Part shown: positions 10,924 to 21,748 of the stretch, in pieces
Position numbering within the stretch: the stretch's first letter is position 1
Layout: the number at the start of each line of letters is the position of its first letter
Source: Anaspis maculata
Taxonomy: Eukaryota; Arthropoda; Insecta; Coleoptera; Scraptiidae
Length of the DNA: 64,000 nucleotides
Direction of reading: 5' to 3'
NCBI GenBank assembly: GCA_949128115.1
Contig: OX421967.1
Coordinates: 6,004,070-6,068,069 of the forward strand
Notes under the pieces: generated by a model
The model's input: the letters and a program-made list of their open reading frames with translations, nothing else
Told to the model about the DNA's origin: nothing
Databases searched by the model: none
Translations under genes and position numbers: made by a program

Positions 10924-11126
10924 TGTGACGTTTTCGCTTATCTTGCTGATCTCGGCTCTGAATAATGAGAGATGGCTCTGGTAAAAATATATATTCTCAA
11001 ATATACAAATCGTGTAATAAAATTGTACAAGCAACGACGTCTTCTCTTCTTATCTTCTGTGCTGTCAATGTCAGCTGACACGTTAGGGTGTGCAGTGGTG
11101 CACGGCTGTCAACACGGCTGCCAACA
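10924..11126 (-). repeat. 5' LTR (203 bp) of the intact Ty3/gypsy element
   Basis: Partner of 6282-6484, with no difference found by eye. It is followed on the minus strand by one G and the TGGCGACG primer-binding site, and flanked on the right by target duplication CTGAT at 11127-11131. Being upstream of gag-pol, it should carry the promoter; a TATATA-containing AT-rich block near 10985-11000 is a candidate. Confidence 0.93.
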
Positions 11127-11131
11127 CTGAT

Positions 11132-11342
11132 GATATCCGTACGCGACAGTTCTTTCACCTCCGTATAATCTGGTTGGATAAGGTTGACTCGGAGCATCGG
11201 CGGCGTCAGGAGTGTTATCTCCGGGGAGGCTTGTCTTCGGCGGCTCATTGTTTCGGGATTCCGGCTCTGGAATGGGAAATATGTCTGTCGTCTGTCCAAT
11301 GCAGACCCGGCCAAATCTGAAGTCGTCCCTGCTCGGGCGCCA
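11132..11342 (-). pseudogene. Older retroelement: primer-binding site and start of gag
   Basis: On the minus strand, 11342-11325 reads TGGCGCCCGAGCAGGGAC, one base off the classic tRNA-Lys primer-binding site. An LTR end (GCCGTTACA) lies just upstream at about 11348-11356. Downstream, a frame rich in Arg, Pro and Thr runs to 11132, where the intact element inserted, and resumes at 6276. No ATG lies close to the primer-binding site, so the true start is uncertain. The upstream LTR is truncated at about 11440, where a different RT fragment begins. Confidence 0.65.
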
Positions 11343-11454
11343 AAAACTGTAACGGCTTTTCCTATCCGGCTTTTTCCCCGGAAATTACGATTGGCGGTGG
11401 CTAGTGGATGTTGTTGCTGCTAAGGGCCGTTGGGGAAAAATACGCTTCCTTGCA

Positions 11455-11721
11455 CGATTATGTCGTCCAAGTACACAAAGACGTGTCCTTGCATTCCAGG
11501 ACCGATGACATCATCAATGAGACGCTGAAACAGAACGGCATCACTTTGAACTGATAATGTCCACCAGCAACCACAAAAGCTGTGAGTTTGTCAGATTCTT
11601 TTGCCATGGGTATTTGCCAATAAGCACTTTTCATGTCCAACAAACCCAGAAACTTGGCGTCTTTCAGCTGATCTGAAATATTCGAAATAAGCGGTAATGG
11701 ATAAGTATCTTCGTTTGTCAC
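11455..11721 (-). pseudogene. Reverse-transcriptase fragment, Ty3/gypsy
   Basis: The minus strand carries RT motifs in order: DTYPLPLI, LLDMKSAYWQIPM, FVVAGGHYQFKVMPF, then in another frame the RLIDDVIGPGMQG and YLDDIIVQG catalytic box. A frameshift follows MPF. It lies next to the truncated LTR of the older element but reads as a third, separate remnant. Non-functional. Confidence 0.85.
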
Positions 11722-12130
11722 AGCATTTAGATGTCTTTGAACTTGATGTTTCTGTCTACCGAATTTCAGTAGAGAAATATACCTTTCAAGTTTCTCGTTT
11801 CATTCGATATGCACATGCGGCCGTCAATATTATCGAGTGTATAATAATGAAATTTTGATTAATTTCTTGATTTCCATCAAAATTATATGCGTTCTACCTT
11901 GCAAAAGTTATTAACCTATTTTTCATTCTAGCTATAAGTAAGTACTACATGATAGCTGATAAAAAAAAACAATAAATTACGTAAAATACCAGCATTCATA
12001 AAATCACTCGAATATATCTAGATGGCTACACAGTACCAGTCGGTTTATTGTTAATGAAAACAATGAATATGAAAACATATTGATGAATAATCCAGATTTG
12101 CGCCTGGCCGACAAAAGCTTCACAATAGTC

Positions 12131-15100
12131 ATGATGGTCCCGTTGAGAGCATCCATGATCCTTCTTGTCGGCATTTTCGCCATCTTGCCAGGTATTTTTC
12201 CAATTTTTTCCAGAGACTTCTGAAACATTTTTTTTTGTATTGCTACGATTGTACCTATTATGCAACGACGGTATGAACTTTTGATCAAGACCAGAGCCCA
12301 GAACTGAAAAGCTTGATTGAGAGAATTGATGTCGAGAAACGGCTGCTGGAATATTCGAGATTGCAGAGCAAGATCCAAGTCAAGATCAAATATCGGCCAC
12401 AGTTTTTTCCTTGAGATTTTTTGCTCTAGCAGCTCAAATGTCTATTGTTCAAAGTACTTTGGACCTCCGGGCAGTTGGTATTGGTCTTGGGAGTTTCCAT
12501 TCCATAGTTCCAGCCAGCTCGCGCAGATTTCTTATTTAGAACCCGAAATGTGCTAGTTGCGTTTGACTTTACAGGGACTTTGCTGCAGCAGCTGTTGTCG
12601 TACTGCCCTCCGAAACCGATCTGCCCGTCCGAGTCCAAGGAAATCCTCTGCCGGGCCGAGGGTTATTACTGGCACAAATTCAACAGAACCATTCCGGCTA
12701 TGGTCGCCAACGTATACCACGGACGCACCACCGGACCCGTTCATTACGTCGGAGTGTTCCGTTCTCCAGGGGATATGAAACTGCACGTGACCAGGATCTC
12801 CCCAGGCGGTCGCATACTCTTCAACAACAAGGGAAAGATGGTGAAACCGGTCAAGGTACGTTGCACGTTATCCAAATTATGTTTTCAAAAATAGGACTGT
12901 TTCTCCATTGTAACAGTGCCATATCTAGGTCTTTGTTATCTTCTAGGACTTTCTTGAAAATATTTTTCACGTTTTGTACTTGCCGCTCGGCCATGCCGTT
13001 GGACTGGCTAAGATATGGTGAGGTGAATAAATGTTTGAAACCCCATTCGGAGCTGAAATTCTTGAAATTTCTGCTCGTATACTGAGGACCACCGTCACTC
13101 ACCAGAATGTATGGGACGCCGAACCTTGCAAAAATGCTTTCCATTATTTTGATAATTTTATTACTTGTTGCGTTTCCGGTAAGTTTCTCCACTTCTACGA
13201 ATTTAAAATAGTAGTCTGCTAGGATTAGGTATTGTTCCCCAAACAGTTCGAAAATGTCGGTACCTACTTTGAACCAAGGGATCGCAGGTACGTCATGGGT
13301 ACGCAACGGTTCATTTTTTTGAGATGGGTTGTATTTTTGGCAAATCGGACACAATTCTATCAATTGTCTTGATTCGTTCCAGACGGTGAGCCAGCATACA
13401 CTGTCCTTGATCATTTCCACACTTTTGTTATAACCGAAGTGGCTGTAATGTATTTCACCCAGGATTTTTTCTCTCAATGACCTTGGAATGACGCATGCTT
13501 GCCTTTTATAAATAATACTGTTATTTATTGTTAGTTCGCTCTTGTACTTCGTATAAATTTCGATTTTCTCGTATACTTTATGATTATCTGGCCAGCCCCT
13601 GGTAACAATTTGAATTTCATTTTTTTCAGTTTCAATTTTTATTTTTTCGAGATATTCATCTGTAATATTTGAACCTGGATTAATTACCCATATTAGTTCG
13701 TTTGCATTTATTGACATATTTTCTTCGTCATTTGAGTCCGTTTCAGGCAAATAGGCTCGCGACAATGCGTCTGCAATTATCAGTTCGCTGCCTCTTCTGT
13801 AATTCAAAGTAAATTGATATTTTTGTAATTGTAGCAGCAAACGTTGTAGTCTGGGCGGACATTTATCGACTGGTTTCTTAATTATGACCAAAAGTGGTTT
13901 ATGGTCACTTTCCACTATGACTTGTCTTCCAAAAACATAATCGTGAAATTTTTGCAACCCGTATAAAACTGCAAACATTTCTTCTTCTATCTGGGAATAT
14001 AGTTTCTGTGTTTCTGTAAATGATTTTGATGAATAGCAGACTGGTTTGTTTTCTTGTAGTAGGCATGCACCTACGCCGTTTTGACTTGCATCTACCAACA
14101 CCGTGATATTTTTCATGGGATTGAAAAACTGTAAAACAGGAATTTGAGTTAATTTTTTCCTAATTTTTTCAAGAGCTTGAATTTTAGGTTCTTCCCAACT
14201 GAAGTGTGTATTTTTTTTCAAAAGATCTCTCAGTGCCTGTGTTCTCATTGAATAGTTAGGAATGTATCTATTTACACAATTTACAACACCGATCAAACGC
14301 CGAACGTCTTTTTTACACTTTGGTGTGGGCATTTCTTTTATGGCTTCAACCCGATTTGTATCAATTTCTATTCCTTTCTCATTCATAATTTGTCCCATAA
14401 ATTTAATTTCATCAACCGCAATTTGGCATTTTGCTAGATTGAATTTGACCCCATGCTTTCTGGCTGAATTCAATACTTTTTTTGCTCTGTTGCTGCTCCC
14501 ATTGTTCAACAGGATTTCCCGATGATAAATTTAATTGGGGTAGCGCACTTGAATTTGTCATGATTGTTTTCACAACTTTTTTACTATGTACATTCACTAT
14601 GTTCTTGACAATATCATTTGCACTCCGATTGTTCATTTATTTGGCAATTTTACGTCACAGTCTTCTTTAATGTTCTATAGTTCAATTCAATTCTTCATCT
14701 TTTTCTGTTTCAATTTTTATTTTTTCGAGATATTCATCTGTAATATTTGAACCTGGATTAATTACCCATATTTGTTCGTTTGCATTTATTGACATATTTT
14801 CTTCGTCATCTGAGTCCGTTTTAGGCAAATAGGCTCGCGACAACGCGTCTGCAATTATCAGTTCGCTGCCTCTTCTGTAATTCAAAGTAAATTGGTATTT
14901 TTGTAATTGTAGCAGCAAACGTTGTAGTCTGGGCGGACATTTATCGACTGGTTTCTCAATTATGACCAAAAGTGGTTTATGGTCACTTTCCACTATGACT
15001 TGTCTTCCAAAAACGTGATCGTGAAATTTTTGCAACCCGTATAAAACTGCAAACGTTTCTTTTTCTATCTGAGAATATAATTTCTGTGTTTCTGTAGATG

Positions 15101-17724
15101 ATTCTGATGAACAGCAGACTGGTTTGTTTTCTTGTAGTAGGCATGCACCTACGCCGTTTTGACTTGCATCTACTGACACCGTGATATTTTTCTTGGGATT
15201 GAAAAACTGTAAAACAGGACTTTGAGTTAATTTCTCCCTAATTTTTTCGAGAGCTTCTATTTGAGGTTCTTCCCAACTGAAGTGTGTATCTTTTTTCAAA
15301 AGATCTCTCAGTGCCTGTGTTTCTATTGAATAGTTTGGAATGTATTTATCTACATAATTTACAACACCGATCAAACGCTGAACGTCTCTTTTACACTTTG
15401 GTGTAGGCATTTCTTTTATAGCTTCAACTCGATTTGTATCAATTTCTATTCCTTTCTCATTTATAATGTGTCCCATTTCAATAACCGCAATTTGGCATTC
15501 TGCTTGATTGAACTTGACTCCATGCTTTCTGTCTGAATTCAATACTTTTTCAAGAACTCCGTCGTGTTTTTTTTGATCTTTTGCCCAAATAATAATGTCA
15601 TCGATGTGCACTCCTACATTATTGAAATTAAAAATGCTTTTGATCCTTTCATTGAATATTTTGGGCGAACAAGTGATACCATAGAGTAACCTTTTGTACT
15701 TGTACCTACCTTCCAAAGGGTGTACCGAATGTGCAGAGATTTGAACTTTCTACATCAAGCGGTATTCGATGGAACGCTTGATTTGCATCTAATTCACTAA
15801 AAAAATTTGCTCCGGACATACAACTTGTTATTTCTTCAAAAGTTGATGATCTGCTATGTTCTCTCTTAATTGATTTGTTCAGATTAAACGAATCAAGGCA
15901 GATTCTCAATGAATTGTCGGGCTTTTCGACAAGTACCAATGGATTCATTCAATCACTCGTTCCTTTAGCTTCCTCTATTACTTTACTTTTTCTAAGTTAT
16001 TTAGCGCTTTTTCGAGAGGGTCAGGTCAGGTCAGGTCAGGTCAGGTCAGGTCAGGTCAGATCGCTTTTTCGAGAGGGTCAAGTAAAGCAAATGGTACTTT
16101 TCTTAATAGGGTGATCACCGGTTGTGCGTTTGGAATTAAATTAATGTGATAGGCTGGACTTATTTCTCCTATTCCCGAGAACAAATCTCCATATTTTTCC
16201 ATGACAGTGTCTTTTGTATGCACCTGAATAATATTATGCACCTGAACTTCATTTTCATTGATACACGACGTATCTGTATTTTGGATGAGTTTCAGCTTCA
16301 TTCACGTTGGTAAACCTATAAGAGGTTCTGAATTGCTTTCAAATAGAATTCAATTAGATTTTTTCAATTTCAATTGAACAAATCAATCCACATGTTCCAA
16401 CTACAATAATTTGATTTCCTGTGTATGAAGTTAGTTTCGATTCAGGAGTTTGCAATGCATTCATTGGCAATTTCAAAACGTTTTTGTACATATTTATAGC
16501 CATTAGATTCACTGAAGCTCCGCTATCCATTTTGAATTTGATTTGTTTGTTTTCAATTGCTAACTTTGTTATCCAGGAACAACCACCCGCATTAACATTT
16601 ATAATTTGAGTATGCTCAATTTTCTGACTATTTATACTACCTACATAGAATTCTGTCGTATCATTTGAATTATTATGACTTAAAACTGCACTGATTTGAT
16701 TTTTTCTTGACGACCTACACATTGAGGCGGAATGGTTTGTTTTTTCACACTCCATACACGTTTTTGAATACGGTGGACACTTGTTAATTTAATGTGACGA
16801 TCCACATCTAGTACAGTTGTTAATTACATTGCGCGACCTTGATACCTGATGTCTTCTGTTTCAATTGCTCCGTCTCCTAGTGCTACTGGAACGATTTCCA
16901 ACAGGTTGTCTGGTATGTGGACGCCTGTATTGTTTGTTTGATGGAATGATTTATGGCACCAACTGATGAGTCTTTGCTCAGGTATTGATGGTTGTTGTCT
17001 TTTTCAATTTTCTTTGACTGCTTCCTGGCTTGTTCGTGAATTGCGCATATTTTGATTGCTTCTTCAAGCTTTAAATCTTCCTGCTGTAGTAATCTCTTTC
17101 GGATTTCGGAGCTGTTGCTACCACTGATTAGCACGCATGTTATCAAGTCGTCATTTAATTTTTCGAATTTGCACAGTGAGGCCTGTTTCTTCAAATCTGT
17201 GACAAATTGCTCGAGGGTCTGCTCTCCTTGGTCAATATATGAAAACATATATTGATTGTTTTGCATGATTTACGAAATAATTCCTGACTTTTTGTGCGAA
17301 TCCCGCAGAAATCCTTTGCACGGCTCTTCCACGTCCTCGCACCCTGCTGGCAAGTATGTCGACAAAAGTTGTTTTCTTTTTTTCGCAGATCCTGCGACAT
17401 TACCCGCCTTTCCGCGGTAACAGCTTTGCGTACGTCCGCACCATGCCACGCACCATGAAGTCCCCGCTTCCGGGAAATCCCGATCTGAGGGAGGGCTCCG
17501 TGGTGCTCGGCGACGAAAACGGCGCCCTGACCTACTTCGGCGCAACCGTCACCGAATCCGGCAGCCCATTTTACGGAAAAATTGCCATGACTCTAAACGA
17601 AGCGTACGAAATGACGTACGTGGACGCATCCGGCTTCGAAGAACGCACCGGAAACTTCCAAGTCCTCATGATGAAGATCTGCAGTGAGATCATCAAGGCG
17701 ACTGCCGAGAGGGACCTGATCTGA
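12131..17724 (+). CDS. Three-exon gene for a small secreted-type protein (about 225 aa)
   Basis: Function unknown. Exon 1, 12131-12191, encodes a signal-peptide-like start (MMVPLRASMILLVGIFAILP). Its donor is CAG|GTATTT. Exon 2, 12575-12855, follows the acceptor TTTACAG, with donor AAG|GTACG. Exon 3, 17389-17724, follows TTTTTTTCGCAG and ends TGA, with AATAAA at 17835. Phases agree at both joins (1 then 0), giving 678 nt. The mature part has a CPPKPIC Cys cluster and two stretches similar in layout, both with YHG/YGKI-type and VGVF/FGATV-type strands, so it may be a duplicated domain. Exon 3 is paralogous to 1997-2320. An in-frame ATG at 12083 would lengthen the start by 16 codons. Intron 2 (4.5 kb) is nearly filled by antisense retroelement pieces. 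Confidence 0.7.
12890..14636 (-). pseudogene. Ty3/gypsy copy B: gag start fused to RT end, RNase H and integrase
   Basis: Read on the minus strand, it opens with an ATG at 14636 and a gag-like start (QLNLSSGNPVEQWEQ), then jumps at about 14510 into the end of RT (VLNSARKHGVKFN), RNase H (VDASQNGVGACLL, ESDHKPLL, DALSRAYLP) and integrase (CPICQKY zinc half; GTDIFE, SDGGPQYTS and MAERQVQ core). Gag, protease and most of RT are missing, so it is an internally deleted copy. The integrase frame runs to about 12890, then enters host intron sequence with no C-terminal part or LTR. It lies only about 35 bases after the exon 2 donor of the host gene. The RNase H to integrase frame is open for 552 codons. 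Confidence 0.85.
14682..17266 (-). pseudogene. Ty3/gypsy copy A: gag, protease, RT, RNase H (broken)
   Basis: Same family as copy B. The order on the minus strand is: capsid part 17266-16883 (TLEQFVTDLKKQASLC...LISGSNSSEIRKRLL), a nucleocapsid remnant near 16730-16830, protease 16755-16354 (KMDSGASVNLM), linker 16301-16056, RT 15948-15600 with a frameshift near 15710 and the catalytic box HIDDIIIWA, then RNase H to DALSRAYLP. It stops at 14682, just past the point where copy B continues. Its start lacks the gag N-terminus that copy B keeps. No LTR separates A and B. It ends about 120 bases before exon 3 of the host gene. Confidence 0.85.
16019..16058. repeat. (GGTCA)8 pentanucleotide run inside copy A
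   Basis: Eight perfect GGTCA units. The sequence TCGCTTTTTCGAGAGGGTCA flanks the run on both sides (one side one or two bases changed), so a 20-base duplication seeded the expansion. It lies in the protease-RT linker of copy A; the equivalent place in copy C (about 46010-46030) has a single copy. It shifts or lengthens the frame. Confidence 0.95.
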
Positions 17725-17840
17725 AAGCCGCCGCGGCACCCAAGAATCACAGTTACGAATCTCTGCACCAATACGTTACGTTTTAGATCAGTTGAAATCC
17801 ATGCGTAGGTAGTAACAAATGTCACATTAGTGCCAATAAA

Positions 17841-18152
17841 TGATCTTTATTACCTGGTGTTGGTTTGACTTGCGCAATACGCAATTGACCTTTCCAAAAG
17901 ACATTTCCAATTTTACCTGAGCTGTTAGACATCGGAAACGGGAAGTGTAGCAATGCGGTTACTATACCGCTTCAATTTTACCTGTTTGCTTCATTTTATG
18001 GTCGACATTCTATCAAGTAAGACTGCTGTCAGATGTTGTTGAGGTGTTGTCCAATTCCAGCAGGTACGGCAAAATAACAGGCCAAGTTGCCCAAAATGGC
18101 AATTGACGCGTAGCCGGCCGACGCCGACGTAAGAGCCAATGGCGACGACGCA
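17841..18152. other. Intergenic, no gene recognised
   Basis: Follows the poly(A) signal of the secreted-protein gene. There are scattered short similarities (GCAATTGAC, GCAATTAGGC, CATTTCCA) to the repeat that begins at 18153. Nothing coding. Confidence 0.5.
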
Positions 18153-18420
18153 ATTAGGCATTTCCACATGACGTCACGAGCTTGTCAGTGTTGCCAACCT
18201 AGTTGAATTCATAACCTCAAAAAAGTGTTAGGGAACAACCCGCGTTGTTATGATTGTAAAAAAAGTACTTTTTTGAGATTTTGGATACAGTAGGAAGCAA
18301 GTTTGTGCCTGATAATTGTTCACGAAACTCTGGCGCTTCGATCAATACTGATAGTTGGAGATGTGCTGCCCCAAATAGCTCAATAAACAAGAAAGTTTGA
18401 TGGAGTGCTTGAATCATTTT
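18153..18420 (+). repeat. Dispersed repeat, copy 1
   Basis: About 268 bases matching 51589-51860 in the same orientation, beginning ATTAGGCATTTCCACATGAC and ending near AGTGCTTGAAT. Differences are scattered substitutions and A-run length changes. No coding capacity and no clear terminal repeats, so it may be a non-autonomous transposon or a SINE-like unit. A weaker inverted match lies at about 19960-20155. Confidence 0.8.
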
Positions 18421-18439
18421 CGTCGAAAAAAAAAAGAAA

Positions 18440-19510
18440 TCCGTGGCTTTTTTGGAAAACTAGATTCCTGGAAGAAAAGAGCATCTCAGGAAGTATCTCA
18501 AAGTGCCAAGAAATGCGACTCAAAGACATCTGGGAAGGAGAAAATATGCCAGTTTATATGCCTGCCGATAAGGTAAAAAGCTGACTAAATTGTTAGAATA
18601 CAGAATAAATGTGAGATGATTTTACAAATTATCCATTACTAAGCGCCCTTCTGATTTCAGAAAGTATGGCTGTGGCAAAAACTGTGACCTGTGGCGATCG
18701 TGAAATGGGAAAATCCAGCGACCAAGGAATTTCTAAGTTGACCACAATGTTACCTCAAACCTGCTTACAAGAAGAGATTTCAGGATTTTTTGAGCAATGT
18801 GTCTTGCCGCGATAAAGCCATCAACTGAAAATTCAAGATTGTCAAGTCAGGTGTACGATTTGGTCAACAGAAGATGAAGATACTATCGGAGCCGATCCCA
18901 TCTGGTTCACATGTGCTTATATCACAGCAAATATTACAACTACAGTGAAGTAGAAAATGGAAACTATTGTCAATTCAAACATCTAGGCTTGTCAAAAGCA
19001 ATGGAGAAAGCATGGCTAGAGATGTAGAGGGCTAAATGAACGTGAACGTTGGGTTGGAGTTTGGAGTGGTTGAATCTTTTTTTTGGGGGAAAAATGAGAA
19101 ATTCATGGTTATCTCGGAACGCTGGGGCTCGTGGAAGTACGAGGCATCACAGAATGTATCCCAAAGCGCCAAGAAATGGAAAGGAGGAAGGAAGGAATAC
19201 ACTTGAAAAAATATACGGAGGTTGTACCGATAACAATTAGAATGGGTGACTAAATTGCTGTAATACAGTTATGATGTTTGCACAAAATTATCTGTTGCTA
19301 AGCCTATCTAGTTTCAGGAAGTACCTGTGTCAAGAATTGTGGCCTTCGGCAATCTAAAAATGGGAAAATCTACGGACTGAAAAATTGCTATGTCGACCGC
19401 AATTTGGAGCCTAGAATCCTCAATAGAACAATTAATATTTGTATTTTTAAGAAATGTGTCTTGACACAATCAAGTTGTAGTTGAAAATTCAATATCGTTA
19501 AATCAGGTGT
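18440..19510 (+). repeat. Two diverged direct copies of a ~430-bp segment
   Basis: 18440-18850 and about 19070-19510 share blocks in the same order: CCAAGAAATG, GACTAAATTG followed by TAATACAG or GAATACAG, CTAAGC...TTTCAGxAAGTA, ATGGGAAAATC and GACCACAAT/GACCGCAAT. Identity is moderate, so the duplication is old. No reading frame is shared. Function unknown. Confidence 0.6.
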
Positions 19511-21748
19511 AAAATTTCTGTCAAGGAGGGCTCCGGTGATCGAATACATCTCCGGTGGCCGAACAGCTGTTCGAGTTAAACTTCCATGTTTTGCCTCTGT
19601 CCATATTCTACAACCGAAGTGAAGACATTCCTGCACTTTTAAAATATAAAATATAAACAAAAACTATTGTTTGTTTCTTTAATCCAGCAGTAAAAGCTGG
19701 GCCTCAAGTATTTGGGTGATTGGGAAGCACAAACCGAAGAGGTACATACCTAGCCCCACACAAGGCATATCACTCCAGCAATGCCGGGAACGTAAACCCC
19801 CAACGTTCAGGTGAGGTTTGGTGGCAAAGTTCATGCCCAATTTTGTCGGAAAATATGAATTTTCACCACTACCCTGTGCAGTTAACCTAACATGTTTGGC
19901 TTGCTTTTTCACAAAAAAACACACTTTTCCACAAGAACTTATTTTGCAGGCGCATTAAGGACATTGCTTTGAACTTGATACAAAAGTTTCAAACTCAAAC
20001 TCAAAAAGGTGGCCGAGGAAAAAAATGCAGAAACTGGAACTCCGTAAGCGCCCTGTAGTTCGGTTGTTCCCAAACATTATTTGGTTCAAATTTGGCGGGC
20101 AATTTTGGACAGTTGGCAACACTGCTGTGGCGTCAATGGAAATGCCTAATTGCAACTTCTTCGGACTCCTTTTCCTGGATGACCGAACGAAAAACGTAAG
20201 TACGCTACGCTGGATGTGATAAAACCGACGTACTGTGGTCATCACCATGTTATGCCACTGAAGATGCCGCGGGAATGGAGGCAGCATCATGGGCAACCAG
20301 AGATACCGGGGAAATGTCAGTGTAGTTCGAGGATGTGTCACAAAAATCCACTAAAAACGGAAGAAGGATAAAAAAAAGGAGTTGGTCCACGATGTTCGGA
20401 CAAATAGCCAGCTAGCTCTGGGATGGGTTCGAGAAATATAGTTATCAAAGTGGACCTCAGTCGAGAACTAAAAGGGCGCCAGGGTCCTTGGCCACAATGT
20501 GACGGTTGCCGACCAACCCAATTCGGCAAACGTGACAACCCGTCAAAAATTAAAAAAAATTGAAAAAAAATCAATGAACTGATATTGATCGTTGCGACAG
20601 TGTATTTGTAGTAAAGGAATGAATAGCACAAAATATCGTTTGACACTTGAACTTTGAGAAATGGAAAAAATGATGATTATTGATTACTAGAAAAAAGAAA
20701 AAAAAACAAGCAAAATACTGACGATTTTACAAGTATTTTGCATGACTTTCATATTTTGTGGGCACGTAAAGAAATAGTATAGGTAGTCTTTCCTGCAATA
20801 TGTTGAGTTACTTTGTTCCAGGAACTCACCTGTTCTGACCCCTCAAAGTTACAAATTTTTTCGGAGTCAAAGTTACCCTATTTTGATCGCAAACTTTAAT
20901 GAATGAGTGCTAGCTTGATAATTGCACTGCGGCTTTGCAACTTCAACAAAATGATCTTCAAAGAAAGTACTTTAGTTTGACATATATGGTCAGTCTGAAA
21001 ACAAATTTGAAAACATTCAATACTATTATTATTGATACACTTGATTTTTCGAGTTTTTGAAAAGTTCCTTGAGAAATATAAAGAAGTCCCCACAAAACCC
21101 CACTGAGATTTATACCCCAAGAGATACTACAACATTCCATGAATGAAACAGTAAGAACAGTTTATGCTCGAAAGTGCTCCATTGGCGAATAATCTTTTTT
21201 TTTTCCGATGTGGTGCATGCCTCTGTGCATTTTAGAGTAAGAAAGAAAAAAAGTTAGGTACTTACCGAGAGAGAAAACGTTACGTTTTGTGGAATGAACA
21301 TGGTGACGGCATATTTTCTATCACAACCCATCTCTGAATTTTTGAGATTCGACCTTTTTTTGTGACCCTTCAGTCCCTTGAATTGTGAATTACTTGTTCA
21401 AATCTGTTGCAATTTAGCTAATTTACTCAGGTATTTACTCGAAACATTGTTTTGTGAACCTAGAGCCCAATTTGGCAACGCGTTTATAATTTATTAGTAG
21501 AAAAACCAAGATTAAATTGAAAAAAGGACTGTGTCTCCTCAGTCCTTTATGAGGCCGAATTTTGCAAAAAAAAACTGGACAGTCGCTCATCACATCATGT
21601 ACGGACTCTGGGGTTACCTTTTTTTACCATTTTCTGGACTCCATGACCTTCCACAGAATTTAGTTCATCATCAAATCTACCGTGATGACAGTTACATTGG
21701 TCACTCTTTCCTGATTTTTATTGTCCGTATCTATCGGAGCTGCGGAAA
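19511..21748. other. Stretch without genes
   Basis: AT-rich sequence with A-runs and T-runs. At 20155 down to about 19960 the minus strand resembles the start of the dispersed repeat at 18153 (GCAATTAGGCATTTCCA, then GTGTTGCCAAC and GGGAACAACC), which would make 18.15-20.16 kb a weak inverted-repeat pair. Short frames here match nothing recognised. Confidence 0.45.

Larger units (their letters stand above)
6282..11126 (-). mobile_element. Apparently intact Ty3/gypsy LTR retrotransposon
   Basis: The 4845-bp element, read on the minus strand, has a 5' LTR at 10924-11126, a 3' LTR at 6282-6484, TG...CA LTR ends, and a 5-bp target duplication CTGAT at 6277-6281 and 11127-11131. The primer-binding site starts one base inside the 5' LTR with TGGCGACGAAAG (10922 down to 10911); TGG is the complement of the tRNA CCA end, and the exact tRNA is unresolved. 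The polypurine tract AAAGGGGGAGG (6485-6495) abuts the 3' LTR. One long frame lies between. There is no envelope frame. The LTRs show no mismatch by eye, so the insertion is young and the element may be autonomous. Confidence 0.95.

Noticed and set aside
12004..12378. 124-codon minus-strand frame
   Set aside because: Overlaps the plus-strand signal-peptide exon, whose splice phase fits exon 2; composition looks like noise.
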